Assembly (NCBI RefSeq): GCF_013282215.1
Contig: NZ_CP048103.1
Location: forward strand, 1,922,001-1,986,000
Length of the DNA: 64,000 nt
Direction: 5' to 3'
Source: Kroppenstedtia eburnea
GTDB taxonomy: Bacteria > Bacillota > Bacilli > Thermoactinomycetales > DSM-45169
This document shows positions 17,422 to 27,263 of this stretch, piece by piece (within the stretch, counting starts at the first letter, position 1; every line of letters starts with the position of its first letter). The position numbers and the translations under genes are program-made. The notes beneath the pieces were generated by a model, which had not been told where the DNA came from, ran no database searches, and saw nothing but the letters and a program-made list of their open reading frames with translations.

Positions 17422-17456
17422 ACAAAAAAACGTCCCTCCCCGTTGGGAAGAGACGT
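17422..17456 (-). terminator. Terminator of the nucleoside ABC transporter operon
   Basis: The minus-strand hairpin ACGTCTCTTCCC / GGGAGGGACGT is followed by TTTTTTTG just after the last permease gene. Confidence 0.85.
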
Positions 17457-17466
17457 CTGAAACTCT

Positions 17467-18402
17467 TTATCGTCCACCGGTCTCATAGGGTTTACCCACA
17501 GCGGCAGGTCCCTCCGCCCGCCCCACAAATCCGGCCAGGGCCAAGATGGTCAGGATGTAGGGAAGCATGTTGAGAACTTCACTGGGAATATAGGTCGTCA
17601 GACCAAAGATCTGACCGATCAAGGCCAAACCGACCGCAAACCCGAAGAATGTGGCCGCACCCAAAACCCCAAAGGGATTCCATTTCCCAAAAATCAATGC
17701 AGCCAGGGAGATAAATCCTTGACCGGCCACAGTCGTTTGATTGAACTCACTCCCGATGGCGATGGAGAGTCCGGCACCTCCGGCACCCGCCAAGGCTCCG
17801 CTGATCAACACAGCAACATATCTCATCCGGAACACATTCACCCCCATCGTCTCTGCGGCACGGGGATGTTCACCCACTGCACGGAGGCGCATCCCGAAGG
17901 GAGTCCGGTACAGGAGAAAGTAAGTGACGATCACCACCAATATCGCCAGATACGTGGTCGGAAAAGCGTTGAACAAAGCCGGTCCGATCACAGGAATTTG
18001 ATCCAGACCGGGGATCGGAAGGCGTGTGAGGGTTTCCTGTACCGTCGGCGTCTGGGCAGCTCCGTTGTACATGGACTTCACCAAATAGACCGACACCCCG
18101 AGGGCGAGAAAGTTGATGGCCACCCCGCTGACCACCTGGTCCGCCTTGAAGGTGATTGAGGCCACCGCATGGGGGAGAGCAAACAAAATTCCGGCGACAA
18201 TGGCGGCCAACAAGCCGATCCAAGGATTGTGGGTGACCAGAGTCGTGACGGCCCCCGTGAACGCCCCGATGGTCATCAAACCTTCCAGGCCGATATTGAC
18301 CACACCCGACCTCTCTGAAAACAGACCTCCGATGGCGGCCAGGATCAAGGGAGTGGCGTAGAGAACCGTAGTCTGCAATATATTGGTGAGCACGTCAAGC
18401 AT
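17467..18402 (-). CDS. nupQ: Nucleoside-type ABC transporter permease (NupQ-like)
   Basis: A 311-residue polytopic membrane protein of the BMP/branched-chain permease family. It begins with a hydrophobic stretch ending GLFSERSGVVNIGLEGLM, the hallmark of BPD_transp_2 permeases. The cytoplasmic coupling loop reads GMRLRAVGEHPRAAETMGV (about residue 180). In B. subtilis the matching operon (nupNOPQ, formerly yufNOPQ) imports guanosine. It overlaps nupP by 8 bases and ends the operon. Substrate assignment here rests on similarity only. Confidence 0.87.
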   Translation of the reverse strand: MLDVLTNILQTTVLYATPLILAAIGGLFSERSGVVNIGLEGLMTIGAFTGAVTTLVTHNPWIGLLAAIVAGILFALPHAVASITFKADQVVSGVAINFLALGVSVYLVKSMYNGAAQTPTVQETLTRLPIPGLDQIPVIGPALFNAFPTTYLAILVVIVTYFLLYRTPFGMRLRAVGEHPRAAETMGVNVFRMRYVAVLISGALAGAGGAGLSIAIGSEFNQTTVAGQGFISLAALIFGKWNPFGVLGAATFFGFAVGLALIGQIFGLTTYIPSEVLNMLPYILTILALAGFVGRAEGPAAVGKPYETGGR

Positions 18403-19456
18403 CTTTATTCACCGCCTTTTTCCGGAACTTCTGAGTGCCCCAACGGACAATATTGGCTGCAACAAAAAGAATGATCGCGGCAAACACCACCCGTACCACC
18501 TCGAAAGGAACACCTTCCACAAATTGCATGTTGCTTCCGCCGTAGGTGAGAATCCCGAACAAGGAGGCTGCCAAAAGGATTCCCACCGGACTGTTGGCCC
18601 CCAATAAGGCGACGGCGATCCCGTCGAAGCCGATTCCGGTATGAGATCCGTGGATCGCCAGATAGCCCGATGTTCCCAAGAGCTCCGAAGCTCCGGCCAA
18701 ACCGGCAAAAGTGCCGCTGATCATCATGGACAGGATCAGACTGCGCTTCACACTCATTCCGGCGTACTCGGAAGCATCGGGATTAAAACCGACGGCCCGC
18801 AATTCAAATCCGGAAGTGGTCCGCCACAGGAGGTAATACATAAAGAGTGCGGTGGCGAGAGCGATAAAAATACCGATATGAATCCGTGCACCACCAAAAA
18901 GAGAGGAGAGATCACCCCAGCGAAGGGAAGCGGAGGCCGGAATCTTTTCCGTGGAGTCTGCCCCGGTGGACAGCCAGTTGCGGACCAGCACGTTGGAGAG
19001 ATACAAGGCGATGAAGTTCATCATGATCGTCACGATCACCTCATGAACTCCCCGGGTCGCTTTGAGCAGTCCGGGCAGAAAGGCCCACAGGGCTCCTCCG
19101 ACGGCACCTGCGATCACAGCCACCACCGTGTGGAGCACCGGAGGCAAATCCAGTTTGAGGGCGATAATCGTCGCCGCCAATTGGCCCACGATAAACTGCC
19201 CTTCCACCCCGATATTGAACAGCCCTGTCCGGTAAGCCAGACCCACCGCAAGACCGGTCAGGATTAACGGCGTAATGGTCCGGATCGTTTCCCCGATGTC
19301 ATAGGGCATGAGAAATGCACTGGATAACAGGGCCCCATAGGCCTTGATCGGATCGTAACCGGCCACCAACATCATCACGGCCCCCACCAGCATCCCAAGC
19401 AAGACTGAAACCAAGGATGTCAGAAAGGTTGACTGCTTGCGCTGTATCAATTGCAT
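18395..19456 (-). CDS. nupP: Nucleoside-type ABC transporter permease (NupP-like)
   Basis: A 353-residue membrane permease with the same family signatures as its partner: YRTGLFNIGVEGQFIVGQ near residue 75 and the coupling helix FELRAVGFNPDASEYAGM near residue 215. Together with NupQ it would form the transmembrane channel. It starts 1 base inside the ATPase stop (TGATG) with GGAGGTG upstream. The C-terminal tail is short and basic. Confidence 0.87.
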   Translation of the reverse strand: MQLIQRKQSTFLTSLVSVLLGMLVGAVMMLVAGYDPIKAYGALLSSAFLMPYDIGETIRTITPLILTGLAVGLAYRTGLFNIGVEGQFIVGQLAATIIALKLDLPPVLHTVVAVIAGAVGGALWAFLPGLLKATRGVHEVIVTIMMNFIALYLSNVLVRNWLSTGADSTEKIPASASLRWGDLSSLFGGARIHIGIFIALATALFMYYLLWRTTSGFELRAVGFNPDASEYAGMSVKRSLILSMMISGTFAGLAGASELLGTSGYLAIHGSHTGIGFDGIAVALLGANSPVGILLAASLFGILTYGGSNMQFVEGVPFEVVRVVFAAIILFVAANIVRWGTQKFRKKAVNKDA

Positions 19457-20979
19457 CAGTGTTTCACCTCCGTACCGGCCTTGCCACCGGCCATCAACAG
19501 TCCCACTTCTTCTTCCGTTGCAGTTTGCGGATTGACCCAGCCTGCGATCTTCCCTTCATAGATCACAGCAACCCGATCGCTCAGTTTCATCACTTCATCC
19601 AACTCCAGGGACATCAGCAGGACCGCTTTTCCCTTATCCCGCTGCTCCACCAGCCGCTTGTGGATAAATTCGATCGCCCCCACATCGAGACCCCGGGTCG
19701 GCTGAGCCGCGATCAACAGATCGGGATCCCGGTCCACCTCCCGGGCGATAATCCCTTTCTGCTGGTTCCCGCCGGAAAGAGCCCGTGCCGGTGTGTGAAT
19801 ATCCGGGGTCCGTACATCAAACTCCTGGATCAAACGCTCGGCATATCGATGGATCTGATCATATTGCAGATTGATCCCTTTGGCGAAGGGAGCTTGATAA
19901 TACGTTTGCAGAACCATATTTTCACCGATGGAGAAATCGAGGACCAGTCCCCGGCGATGCCGGTCCTCCGGAATGTGACCCACTCCGCTTTCGGTGATTT
20001 CCCGGGGCCTCCGGTTGGTGATCTCGGAATGATTCAGCTGGATTCTCCCCTTTTGCACCTTGCGCAACCCGGTGATCGCCTCCAGCAGCTCCGTCTGACC
20101 GTTGCCGTCCACACCTGCGATCCCCACAATCTCGCCGGCCCGAATCTCCAGATCGAGTCCGTTGACCGCACCGACACCCCGGGAATCGGTTACATGCAGG
20201 TCCTCAATGGACAGGACCGTCTCCTTGGGCTTGGCTGCTTCCTTTTCGACGGCGAAGGAGACTTCCCGACCCACCATCATCGAAGCGAGACGGTTTTCAT
20301 CTGTATCTTCCACCTTCACCCGGTCGATATATTTCCCGCGGCGGATCACAGTCACCGTATCACAGACCTGCATGATTTCCTTCAATTTGTGGGTGATGAA
20401 AATAATGGTCTTCCCTTCCTTGACCAGATTGTTCATGATTTCCATCAATTCCTGGATCTCTTGCGGGGACAGCACCGCAGTGGGCTCGTCGAAAATCAGA
20501 ATATCGGCGCCGCGATACAGCGTCTTCAGGATCTCCACCCTTTGCTGCATCCCCACGGAGATATCCCGGACTCTCGCCCTGGGATCGACGCGGAGCCCGT
20601 ACCGATCCGAGATCTCCCGGACTTCCCGCTCCGCCCGGGCCCGATCGATCCAGCCGCCTTTCACCGGCTCCCTGCCCAAAATGATGTTCTCAGTCACGGT
20701 GAATGGATCCACCAGCATGAAATGTTGATGGACCATTCCGATCCCCAACTCGCCGGCCATATTGGGGCCTGTGATATGGACCGGCTTTCCCTTGATCCAA
20801 ATCTCCCCCTCATCCGGCTGGTAAAGTCCGAACAGGATGTTCATCAAGGTTGACTTTCCCGCACCGTTTTCCCCCAGAAGGGCATGAATCTCCCCTTCCT
20901 TTACTTCCAGATGAATCCGGTCATTGGCCACGATTCCGGGAAAACGTTTGGTGATCCCCTTCATTTCGACAATGTTCAC
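19456..20979 (-). CDS. nupO: Nucleoside-type ABC transporter ATPase with two nucleotide-binding domains (NupO-like)
   Basis: 507 residues with two ABC cassettes in one chain. The first has Walker A GENGAGKST (about 36-44) and the DEPTAVLSPQE Walker B/D-loop. The second has the degenerate Walker A-like GVDGNGQTE and the signature LSGGNQQK near residue 400. This two-cassette form is typical of BMP-family and ribose-type importers. A GTG start is chosen because AAGGAGG lies 9 bases upstream; an upstream in-frame TTG/ATG extension falls in the stem-loop after nupN. It is transcribed after the lipoprotein gene and before both permeases. Confidence 0.9.
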   Translation of the reverse strand: MNIVEMKGITKRFPGIVANDRIHLEVKEGEIHALLGENGAGKSTLMNILFGLYQPDEGEIWIKGKPVHITGPNMAGELGIGMVHQHFMLVDPFTVTENIILGREPVKGGWIDRARAEREVREISDRYGLRVDPRARVRDISVGMQQRVEILKTLYRGADILIFDEPTAVLSPQEIQELMEIMNNLVKEGKTIIFITHKLKEIMQVCDTVTVIRRGKYIDRVKVEDTDENRLASMMVGREVSFAVEKEAAKPKETVLSIEDLHVTDSRGVGAVNGLDLEIRAGEIVGIAGVDGNGQTELLEAITGLRKVQKGRIQLNHSEITNRRPREITESGVGHIPEDRHRRGLVLDFSIGENMVLQTYYQAPFAKGINLQYDQIHRYAERLIQEFDVRTPDIHTPARALSGGNQQKGIIAREVDRDPDLLIAAQPTRGLDVGAIEFIHKRLVEQRDKGKAVLLMSLELDEVMKLSDRVAVIYEGKIAGWVNPQTATEEEVGLLMAGGKAGTEVKH

Positions 20980-21006
20980 GAGGGGGGTCCTCCTTTCTTT
21001 ATCGGC

Positions 21007-21033
21007 GAAAAGGGCTAGCACTAGGCTAGCCCT
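21007..21033 (-). terminator. Intra-operon stem-loop between lipoprotein and ATPase genes
   Basis: A near-perfect hairpin (AGGGCTAG ctagtg CTAGCCCT) followed by TTTTCG on the minus strand. The position between receptor and ATPase suggests partial termination or mRNA protection that gives extra receptor. Confidence 0.6.
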
Positions 21034-21055
21034 GCTCCGCGCTGACAGGATTTGG

Positions 21056-22093
21056 TTACGGCTTGAATTTTTTCAGTTCTTGTTCGGTGGAGGGTACATC
21101 GATTTTCCCATCGATGATCTGCCGCTTGTAATCTTCCATTTTTTTCATGACCTTGTCAGGTACATGCTTGCTGGAAGTTTCAGCCGGACCCACTGCGTCT
21201 TCTTTCAACCCGAGTTCCACCTGCTTGCCGCCCGGGAATTTATCGTTTTCCTTCAGATCTTTCATGACATCGAACACCGCTACATCCACCCGTTTCACCA
21301 TGGAGGAGAGGGTATGGTCGGGAGCCAGTTTGGACTGATCCAGGTCGACCCCGATCGCCCAATACTTTCCTTTCTCCCGGGTTTTCACTTCGTCGAAGAG
21401 GCCTTTACCGACACCCCCGGCGGAATGATAAATGATATCCGCTCCGTCATTGTACATGTTGGAAGCCAAGGAACGGCCCTTGGACACATCCGTGAAGCTT
21501 TCCGCATAGACTGCAGTCACTTTGGCCTTGGGATTGACAGCCCGGACACCTGCTTTGAAACCGACCTCAAACTTTTTGATCAGGGGAGAACTGATTCCGC
21601 CGATGAAGCCCACTTTATCGGTTTTTGTCATGGAACCGGCGATCACACCCATCAGGAAGGAACCTTCTTCCTCCTTAAAAGTGACCGCAACCACATTGTC
21701 CGGGATCTTCCCCCCCAGGTTGTCGTCCACGATCCCGAATTTATGATCCGGGAACTGATCGGCCACTTCCGGGATCGCTTTGTTGAATTTAAAGCCGACT
21801 CCCCAGATGATATCCTGTTTCTCCCTGGCAAATCGGGTCAGGTTGGGAAGATAATCCTCATCCCGCTTGGATTCCAGATATTTAATTTTGGCACCCAGAT
21901 CTTTCTTCCCCTTCTCCATGCCGTCCCAGGCGGACTGGTTGAAGGACTCATCGTTGATCCCGCCGGTGTCCGTCACCAAACCGGCGGAAAAACCTTCTTC
22001 CTTTCCGCCACCTTGATTACCGCCGGCGCCACAGCCTGTGGCGATCACGAGCAAGGCGCTCAGAAGCAGGATGCCCCAGGATTTTCTTTTCAT
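21056..22093 (-). CDS. nupN: BMP-family nucleoside-binding lipoprotein (NupN-like)
   Basis: A 345-residue extracytoplasmic substrate-binding lipoprotein. The signal peptide (MKRKSWGILLLSALLV) ends in a lipobox IATGC with the cysteine near residue 20, followed by a Gly/Lys-rich tether. The mature part begins GLVTDTGGINDESFNQSAW, the diagnostic start of the BMP (PnrA-like) purine-nucleoside receptor family. The start is the ATG with AAGGGGG upstream; longer in-frame extensions would bury the signal peptide. First gene of a four-gene importer operon, with an extended -10 promoter upstream. Confidence 0.92.
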   Translation of the reverse strand: MKRKSWGILLLSALLVIATGCGAGGNQGGGKEEGFSAGLVTDTGGINDESFNQSAWDGMEKGKKDLGAKIKYLESKRDEDYLPNLTRFAREKQDIIWGVGFKFNKAIPEVADQFPDHKFGIVDDNLGGKIPDNVVAVTFKEEEGSFLMGVIAGSMTKTDKVGFIGGISSPLIKKFEVGFKAGVRAVNPKAKVTAVYAESFTDVSKGRSLASNMYNDGADIIYHSAGGVGKGLFDEVKTREKGKYWAIGVDLDQSKLAPDHTLSSMVKRVDVAVFDVMKDLKENDKFPGGKQVELGLKEDAVGPAETSSKHVPDKVMKKMEDYKRQIIDGKIDVPSTEQELKKFKP

Positions 22094-22226
22094 GCCAGTG
22101 AACCCCCTTGAGTATGTTAACAGTCTTTCCGGCAACCGGGGATGCATTCCCCCGGGCCGGGACAACGGCTTGTCCGGAATGGAAGTGAAACCGTTTTCCC
22201 TTGTGCCGGTTTCATGCCCCTTTATT

Positions 22227-22235
22227 GTTATACCA
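22227..22235 (-). promoter_or_regulatory. Extended -10 promoter of the nup operon
   Basis: On the minus strand TG-G-TATAAC, about 135 bases upstream of the lipoprotein start. No purine riboswitch fold was recognised in the leader. Confidence 0.45.
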
Positions 22236-22276
22236 TGCAGTTATCCAATTGACCAGCATTTTATGAAACCACCGGC

Positions 22277-24562
22277 CTAAGAGATATGTTGTTTGGATAA
22301 TTGTTCCGGCGTCATCAATACCTCTCTCGGCTTACTCCCTTCATACGGACCGACAATCCCCCGTTCCTCCATGAAGTCGATCAAGCGGGCGGCCCGGGTG
22401 TAGCCGACACGCAGACGGCGTTGCAACAGGGATACGGAAGCGGTCTTGGCTTCCACCACCAGCTGAACCGCCCGGGGGAAGAGTTCATCCTCCACTTCCC
22501 CGTCCATATCCTCCGTCTCCCCCTCATCGGGAATCATTTCCTCATGATATCGGGCTTGTTGCTGATCCTTCACATAGTTGACCACCGCTTCCACTTCCTG
22601 ATCCGAGACAAAAGATCCCTGTACCCGGGTCGGTTTGGAGGCCCCCACCGGAAGATAGAGCATATCCCCTCTGCCCAACAATTTTTCCGCCCCGCCCATA
22701 TCCAAGATGGTGCGGGAGTCGGCTTGGGAGGAGACACCAAAGGCGATCCGTGACGGGATGTTTGCCTTGATCAATCCGGTGATCACATCGACAGAAGGTC
22801 GCTGGGTGGCGATAATCAGATGGATTCCCGCCGCTCTCGCCATTTGCGCCAGCCGGCAAATCGCATCTTCCACATCCGCCGGTGCCGCCATCATCAGATC
22901 GGCCAATTCGTCGACAATCACCACAATGTACGGTAAAGATTTCCCTTTTTCCTTTTGGCTGACCAGTTGGTTGTAGCGATCGATATCCCGCGCTCCGGTT
23001 TCCGCGAACATCTCATACCGTTTCTCCATCTCGGCCACCACCTTTTTAAGAGCGACGGCAGCCTTGCGGGCATCTGTCACCACCGGTGCCAACAGATGAG
23101 GAATCCCGTTGTAAATATTCAGCTCCACCATTTTGGGGTCGATCATCATAAACTTGACTTCATGGGGCTTTGCCTTATACAGGATACTGCAAATAATATC
23201 ATTTATGCAGACACTCTTGCCCGAACCTGTCGCCCCCGCCACCAGCAGATGGGGCATCTTGGTCAGATTCCCCACGATCGGTTCCCCGGAGATATCCCTG
23301 CCCAACCCGATGGACAGCTTGGAAGATGCCTCATGGTATTGAGAGCTCTCCAATACATCCCTGAGACCCACAATGGAGACCTCTTGGTTGGGGACCTCGA
23401 TTCCCAAGGCGGATTTGCCCGGAATCGGCGCTTCGATCCGAATATCTTTTGCTGCCAGGGCAAGAGCGATGTCATCCGCCAAATTGACGATCCGGCTCAC
23501 CTTCACTCCTGTATCCGGCTGAATTTCGTAGCGGGTCACCGCCGGTCCCCTGTGAATCTGGGTCACTTTGGCCTTGACTCCGAAACTGTCCAGGGTGGCC
23601 TCCAACTTGCGGGCATTATTGGCCATTCCCCTGCGATCCCGCTGTCCACCGCTTTTACCCGGCTTTTCCAGCAGAGTGAAGGGTGGTAACCGATACTCCG
23701 GAAGGTCCTGCTCTTTATTAAACCGAACCACCACTGCCTCCTCCCCCGTCTGCTTCTCTGCGGGGAGGGGTGCTTTCAGCTTCTGCTCGGGGAAGAGTTC
23801 CGGCTGTTCCGGTTGCGGTGGAGATGCCTCTTCCTTCTTCTCGGAAAAATCGTGGATGACCGGAATCTCAGGTGTCGCTGCAGTTGGAGTTTCCCCCTTC
23901 TTGTTTTTGCGGGGGCGCTTCCGCGCTTTTTCACTCTCCTTCACCCGGGAAGAGGAAAAGCGTCGGATCAGTTGACCTTTCCATTCCCGGATCCGACCTC
24001 TCCACCAATCCCTGAGAGACTTCAAACTGTTCACATAGGAAAAGCCCGTCGCCAACAGTACCCCCACCATCCCGAGGGCGATCACTGCCAAGGTGGAACC
24101 CGAGCGGTCGAAAAGAAATTGGAACAGGGCATACCCCAAAGCTCCGACCATTCCACCCCCGATATCCGTGGGCAGTCGGGAATTTCTCTCCTCCAACACC
24201 CGATCCAAGGTCACGGAAAGGACGGGCCCTCCTTGTCCCCTTGCTTCCAACGTGTCAAAGGTGTCCATATGGTTCCAGATTAAAAACGCGAGGATGACCA
24301 GGAGGATTCCGGTCCAACGTGCTGACCAGCGCCCCGGCCAGCTCCGCTTCACCATCACCCGCACAGCGAGGACCATCCCTCCCAGAGGGAGCAGAAAACC
24401 CCAGCTGCCGAAAAAAAAGCGGGACAGATACCACAGCGAACGGCCCACCGCCCCCAGACCGGCGATCGCCAGCAAAGACAGGGTGAACAGAATGATTCCG
24501 TATAATTCAAACAGGATCGCTCTGGAAATCCCACCCGAGCTTTTTTTCTTTTTCTTGCCCAT
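22277..24562 (-). CDS. spoIIIE: DNA translocase SpoIIIE/FtsK
   Basis: A 761-residue septum-located DNA pump. The N-terminal region carries several membrane helices (about 15-190), then a charged linker (about 190-290). The RecA-like motor follows with Walker [10 protein letters not shown] near 440 and Walker [12 protein letters not shown] near 540, and a C-terminal gamma winged-helix domain (about 695-755, [19 protein letters not shown]). At this locus B. subtilis has spoIIIE, which moves the forespore chromosome through the sporulation septum. The start codon has AAGGTGG upstream. Confidence 0.94.
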   Translation of the reverse strand: MGKKKKKSSGGISRAILFELYGIILFTLSLLAIAGLGAVGRSLWYLSRFFFGSWGFLLPLGGMVLAVRVMVKRSWPGRWSARWTGILLVILAFLIWNHMDTFDTLEARGQGGPVLSVTLDRVLEERNSRLPTDIGGGMVGALGYALFQFLFDRSGSTLAVIALGMVGVLLATGFSYVNSLKSLRDWWRGRIREWKGQLIRRFSSSRVKESEKARKRPRKNKKGETPTAATPEIPVIHDFSEKKEEASPPQPEQPELFPEQKLKAPLPAEKQTGEEAVVVRFNKEQDLPEYRLPPFTLLEKPGKSGGQRDRRGMANNARKLEATLDSFGVKAKVTQIHRGPAVTRYEIQPDTGVKVSRIVNLADDIALALAAKDIRIEAPIPGKSALGIEVPNQEVSIVGLRDVLESSQYHEASSKLSIGLGRDISGEPIVGNLTKMPHLLVAGATGSGKSVCINDIICSILYKAKPHEVKFMMIDPKMVELNIYNGIPHLLAPVVTDARKAAVALKKVVAEMEKRYEMFAETGARDIDRYNQLVSQKEKGKSLPYIVVIVDELADLMMAAPADVEDAICRLAQMARAAGIHLIIATQRPSVDVITGLIKANIPSRIAFGVSSQADSRTILDMGGAEKLLGRGDMLYLPVGASKPTRVQGSFVSDQEVEAVVNYVKDQQQARYHEEMIPDEGETEDMDGEVEDELFPRAVQLVVEAKTASVSLLQRRLRVGYTRAARLIDFMEERGIVGPYEGSKPREVLMTPEQLSKQHIS

Positions 24563-24599
24563 AACCGACCACCTTTTCTAATCCAAACCATGTTATCTC

Positions 24600-24605
24600 A
24601 TTATA
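24600..24605 (-). promoter_or_regulatory. -10 element upstream of spoIIIE
   Basis: A perfect TATAAT on the minus strand 37 bases before the ATG, without a convincing -35. Confidence 0.4.
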
Positions 24606-24611
24606 ACATGG

Positions 24612-24641
24612 TAAGACCCTCCAGTAGTCCACCGGAGGGCA
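24612..24641 (-). terminator. Candidate hairpin after ylzJ
   Basis: CCCTCC and GGAGGG form a 6-bp stem just downstream of the ylzJ stop. The following TCTTACC is a poor T-run, so it is at best a weak terminator. Confidence 0.35.
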
Positions 24642-24649
24642 AAAGATGG

Positions 24650-24865
24650 TCAAGATCTCAAACTCACCCTGGATCCCGGTTGATAACGGGGATCCAGGTA
24701 ATGGGCAGGATCCGTTGACAACAGGCGGAGAATCCGGCCTTCTCCGGGACCGTCCAGCTCCACCATCATGGATACGCCGTCGACAAGGACTTCCCGGATT
24801 TCCGGTTCCGGTTGGGCGGGATCCTGCAAAGCGACTTCGACGGGGATCACAGAGTAATAGATCAC
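24650..24865 (-). CDS. ylzJ: YlzJ-like small protein
   Basis: 71 residues. It starts [15 protein letters not shown] and contains [19 protein letters not shown], the conserved pattern of the YlzJ family found between the TepA gene and spoIIIE in Bacilli. It overlaps the tepA 3' end by 4 bases and so is coupled to it. The function is unknown. The protein looks soluble and beta-rich. Confidence 0.85.
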   Translation of the reverse strand: MIYYSVIPVEVALQDPAQPEPEIREVLVDGVSMMVELDGPGEGRILRLLSTDPAHYLDPRYQPGSRVSLRS

Positions 24866-25629
24866 TGGACCATACCACCTTGGCGGTTCAGCTCAATCCT
24901 GCGATTCAGTTCCCCCAACGCCTCAGCCAAGCCTCCGACGCGGTCGATCAGCCCGTACTTCACCGCATCGGCACCGATCACATTGGTCCCGATGTCCCGG
25001 GCCAATTCTCCGGTCCGGAACATCAACTCCCGGAATCGCTCTTCGCCGATATTTGAATGGTCGGAGACGAACCGGATCACCCGATCCTGCATTTTCTCCA
25101 TATATTCGAAGGTTTGCGGAACCCCCACCACCAGTCCGGTCAGACGGACGGGATGAACCGTCATCGTCGCTGTCTCCGCGATGAAGGAAATATCGGCGGA
25201 GACGGCGATGGGAACACCGATACTGTGTCCACCCCCCAATACGAGCGAGACGGTCGGTTTACTCATGGAAGCGATCATTTCAGCGAGGGCCAACCCCGCC
25301 TCCACATCCCCCCCGACGGTGTTCAGGATGATAATCACACCTTCGATATTCCGGTTCTGCTCCGCCGCCACGATCTGCGGGATCACGTGTTCATATTTCG
25401 TGGTCTTGTTTTGTGCCGGCATCACCAGGTGACCTTCCACTTGTCCGATGATGGAAAGGCAGTGGATATTGGACTCCAACTGCGGAACGTTGGACTGGCC
25501 CAACTGCTGAATCGCATCGACGATCCCTTTCTTTCCCTCCCTTTTGAGATCCGGTTCCTGCTCCGGAGCCTTTTGGGGCTCCGACTGCGGTGGTTGCACT
25601 GCGGGATTCACATCGGATTTGCCATTCAT
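24862..25629 (-). CDS. tepA: ClpP-like translocation-enhancing protein TepA
   Basis: 255 residues of the ClpP/crotonase-like fold. The active-site serine is in GGGHSIGVP (about residue 130) and the histidine in MTVHPVR (about 155). The family segment [20 protein letters not shown] precedes them. The N-terminal 30 residues are Pro/Gln/Glu-rich and probably disordered. TepA was described as stimulating preprotein translocation, and some members are linked to spore protein turnover. The start is the ATG with GGGGG about 6 bases upstream; another ATG two codons earlier is possible. Confidence 0.87.
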   Translation of the reverse strand: MNGKSDVNPAVQPPQSEPQKAPEQEPDLKREGKKGIVDAIQQLGQSNVPQLESNIHCLSIIGQVEGHLVMPAQNKTTKYEHVIPQIVAAEQNRNIEGVIIILNTVGGDVEAGLALAEMIASMSKPTVSLVLGGGHSIGVPIAVSADISFIAETATMTVHPVRLTGLVVGVPQTFEYMEKMQDRVIRFVSDHSNIGEERFRELMFRTGELARDIGTNVIGADAVKYGLIDRVGGLAEALGELNRRIELNRQGGMVQ

Positions 25630-25831
25630 ACTCATCCCCCTTTTCCACCCTAGTATGGGAGGAAACAAGAAAACACATACCCGGGATTTCGGTCACATCC
25701 CGCCGACCCCTATGGCATCCTTCCATGTCACTGCAGCTGGAATCAAAGTCCAAATTCATCGTTTGCCTCAGACCATCTCAGTTCTAAATTCATAGTTTAG
25801 TGATGAGAACCCTAAAATTGAGGTGAAAGAA

Positions 25832-27205
25832 TTGTATCCCATGCGGTTGGGCCGGTTAGCCTCATTGATCGGGGGGCGACTGTTGCGCGGAACCCCCCAA
25901 ACATCTGTCAAGCATGCCGTTTTCGGCAGCACCCGACACTTGAGAGAAGGGGTGGTTTTGTTCTTCAAGCCCCAAAAAAATGTGGAAAAACAATTAAGAT
26001 CACTTCAGATAAAAAGAAGCGCCGGAGTGATCGCCCCCAAGGGTTGGAGCAGACGGATTCCTCCCTCCCATGCGGTTATTGAAGTGTCCGATCCAAAGCA
26101 AGCCCTTTGGAAGCTGGTCCATTGGCAAAGAGCCCAATCCCGGGCGATCTTTATCGGAGTCACCGGCAGCGCGGGCAAAACAACCACCAAGGAAATGGCT
26201 GCGTCCATACTGAGCACCAAGTACAAAGTGCTGAAGTCCGTCGCCAATAACAACTTATATTCCCTCATGCCCGGTAATTTGATCCTGCTCCACCCCAAGC
26301 ATCAAGTCGTGGTCTTGGAGATGGGGATGGCCGGCTTCGGTAACATCCGGAAACAATGTCTGGTCGCCAAACCTTCCCTGGGCATTGTCACCAATGTCGG
26401 GGAGGCTCATGTCGGGAAACTGGGACACTCATTGGCCAATGTGGCACGGGCCAAACAAGAGCTGATCGACGGACTGGCGCCAAAGGGAACACTCATACTG
26501 AATGCAGATGATCCCGGCAGCAAACGTCTCAACACCCGAAGATTCCGGGGTCAAGTGATCACCTTGGGAATCGAGAAACCGGCAACCATCCGGGCGACCC
26601 GGGTAAAGTACACGAAAAACGGGATGTCCTTTTATATCGGAAAAGTTCCTTATCACATTCCCGTTTGGGGAAGACATAACATCTACAATGCTCTCGCCGC
26701 CATCGCCGTCGCAAAGCAACTGAATGTGCCCACTCCATGGATCCAAAAAGGATTGCAAAATTTCCCGGCACCCCGGATGCGACTCCAAAGAATCAAAGGA
26801 ATCAAAAATTGGCTGTTGATCAACGATTGTTACAATGCCAACCCCTCTGCGATGATCGCCGGTTTGAAGGTTCTGATGCGGGTGGCAGGAAAAAAACAGA
26901 GTGTGGCGGTTCTGGGGGATATGCATTCACTGGGGAAGCTTTCCCTCCAGAGTCACAGACAGGTGGGAAAATTCGTGGCCCGATTAAACCCCTCAACCCT
27001 GATCACCGTCGGACCCCAGGCAGTACAAATCGCAAAGGGAGCTTCTGCAGCCGGGTATAAGGGCAAGATTCGCTCCTTGCCCAATCAACCGGAAACAGTG
27101 GCAAATTACCTCCGTAAAAATATTCCCGAAGGTTCCGTTTTGTATTTCAAAGCTTCGCGGAAGACCGCCCTTGAAAAAACAGTGAACAAAATCCGTTCCC
27201 GCTGA
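25832..27205 (+). CDS. MurF-like Mur ligase paralogue
   Basis: About 457 residues on the plus strand. An N-terminal MurF-like substrate domain (RLASLIGGRLL, FGSTRHLREGVVLFF) is followed by the ATP loop GVTGSAGKTTTKE (about 110-122), an EMGM segment, NVGEAHVGKLG, NADDP and the central Mur motif WGRHNIYNALAAI. A C-terminal ligase domain contains INDCYNANPSAM and LGDMHSLG. MurF adds D-Ala-D-Ala to the UDP-MurNAc-tripeptide. This isolated copy lies against the local strand bias, so it may be a paralogue of the main murF. A TTG at 25832 is chosen because GAGGTG lies 6 bases upstream; GTG at 25823 and ATG at 25841 are alternatives. Confidence 0.8.
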   Translation: MYPMRLGRLASLIGGRLLRGTPQTSVKHAVFGSTRHLREGVVLFFKPQKNVEKQLRSLQIKRSAGVIAPKGWSRRIPPSHAVIEVSDPKQALWKLVHWQRAQSRAIFIGVTGSAGKTTTKEMAASILSTKYKVLKSVANNNLYSLMPGNLILLHPKHQVVVLEMGMAGFGNIRKQCLVAKPSLGIVTNVGEAHVGKLGHSLANVARAKQELIDGLAPKGTLILNADDPGSKRLNTRRFRGQVITLGIEKPATIRATRVKYTKNGMSFYIGKVPYHIPVWGRHNIYNALAAIAVAKQLNVPTPWIQKGLQNFPAPRMRLQRIKGIKNWLLINDCYNANPSAMIAGLKVLMRVAGKKQSVAVLGDMHSLGKLSLQSHRQVGKFVARLNPSTLITVGPQAVQIAKGASAAGYKGKIRSLPNQPETVANYLRKNIPEGSVLYFKASRKTALEKTVNKIRSR

Positions 27206-27211
27206 AATTGA

Positions 27212-27246
27212 AAAGCCGCCCTCCCCGGCGAACAGGGACAGCGGCC
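27212..27246. terminator. Terminator between the MurF-like gene and RNase J
   Basis: A GCCGC...GCGGC hairpin with an inner CCCT/AGGG stem lies between the convergent genes. It is followed by TTTT on the minus strand, so it mainly serves RNase J. Confidence 0.65.
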
Positions 27247-27263
27247 TACATGCAGATGAACGG

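Noticed and set aside
22094-22276. Purine riboswitch upstream of the nup operon
   Set aside because: No conserved three-way junction motifs or terminator/antiterminator pair were seen in the 135-base leader.
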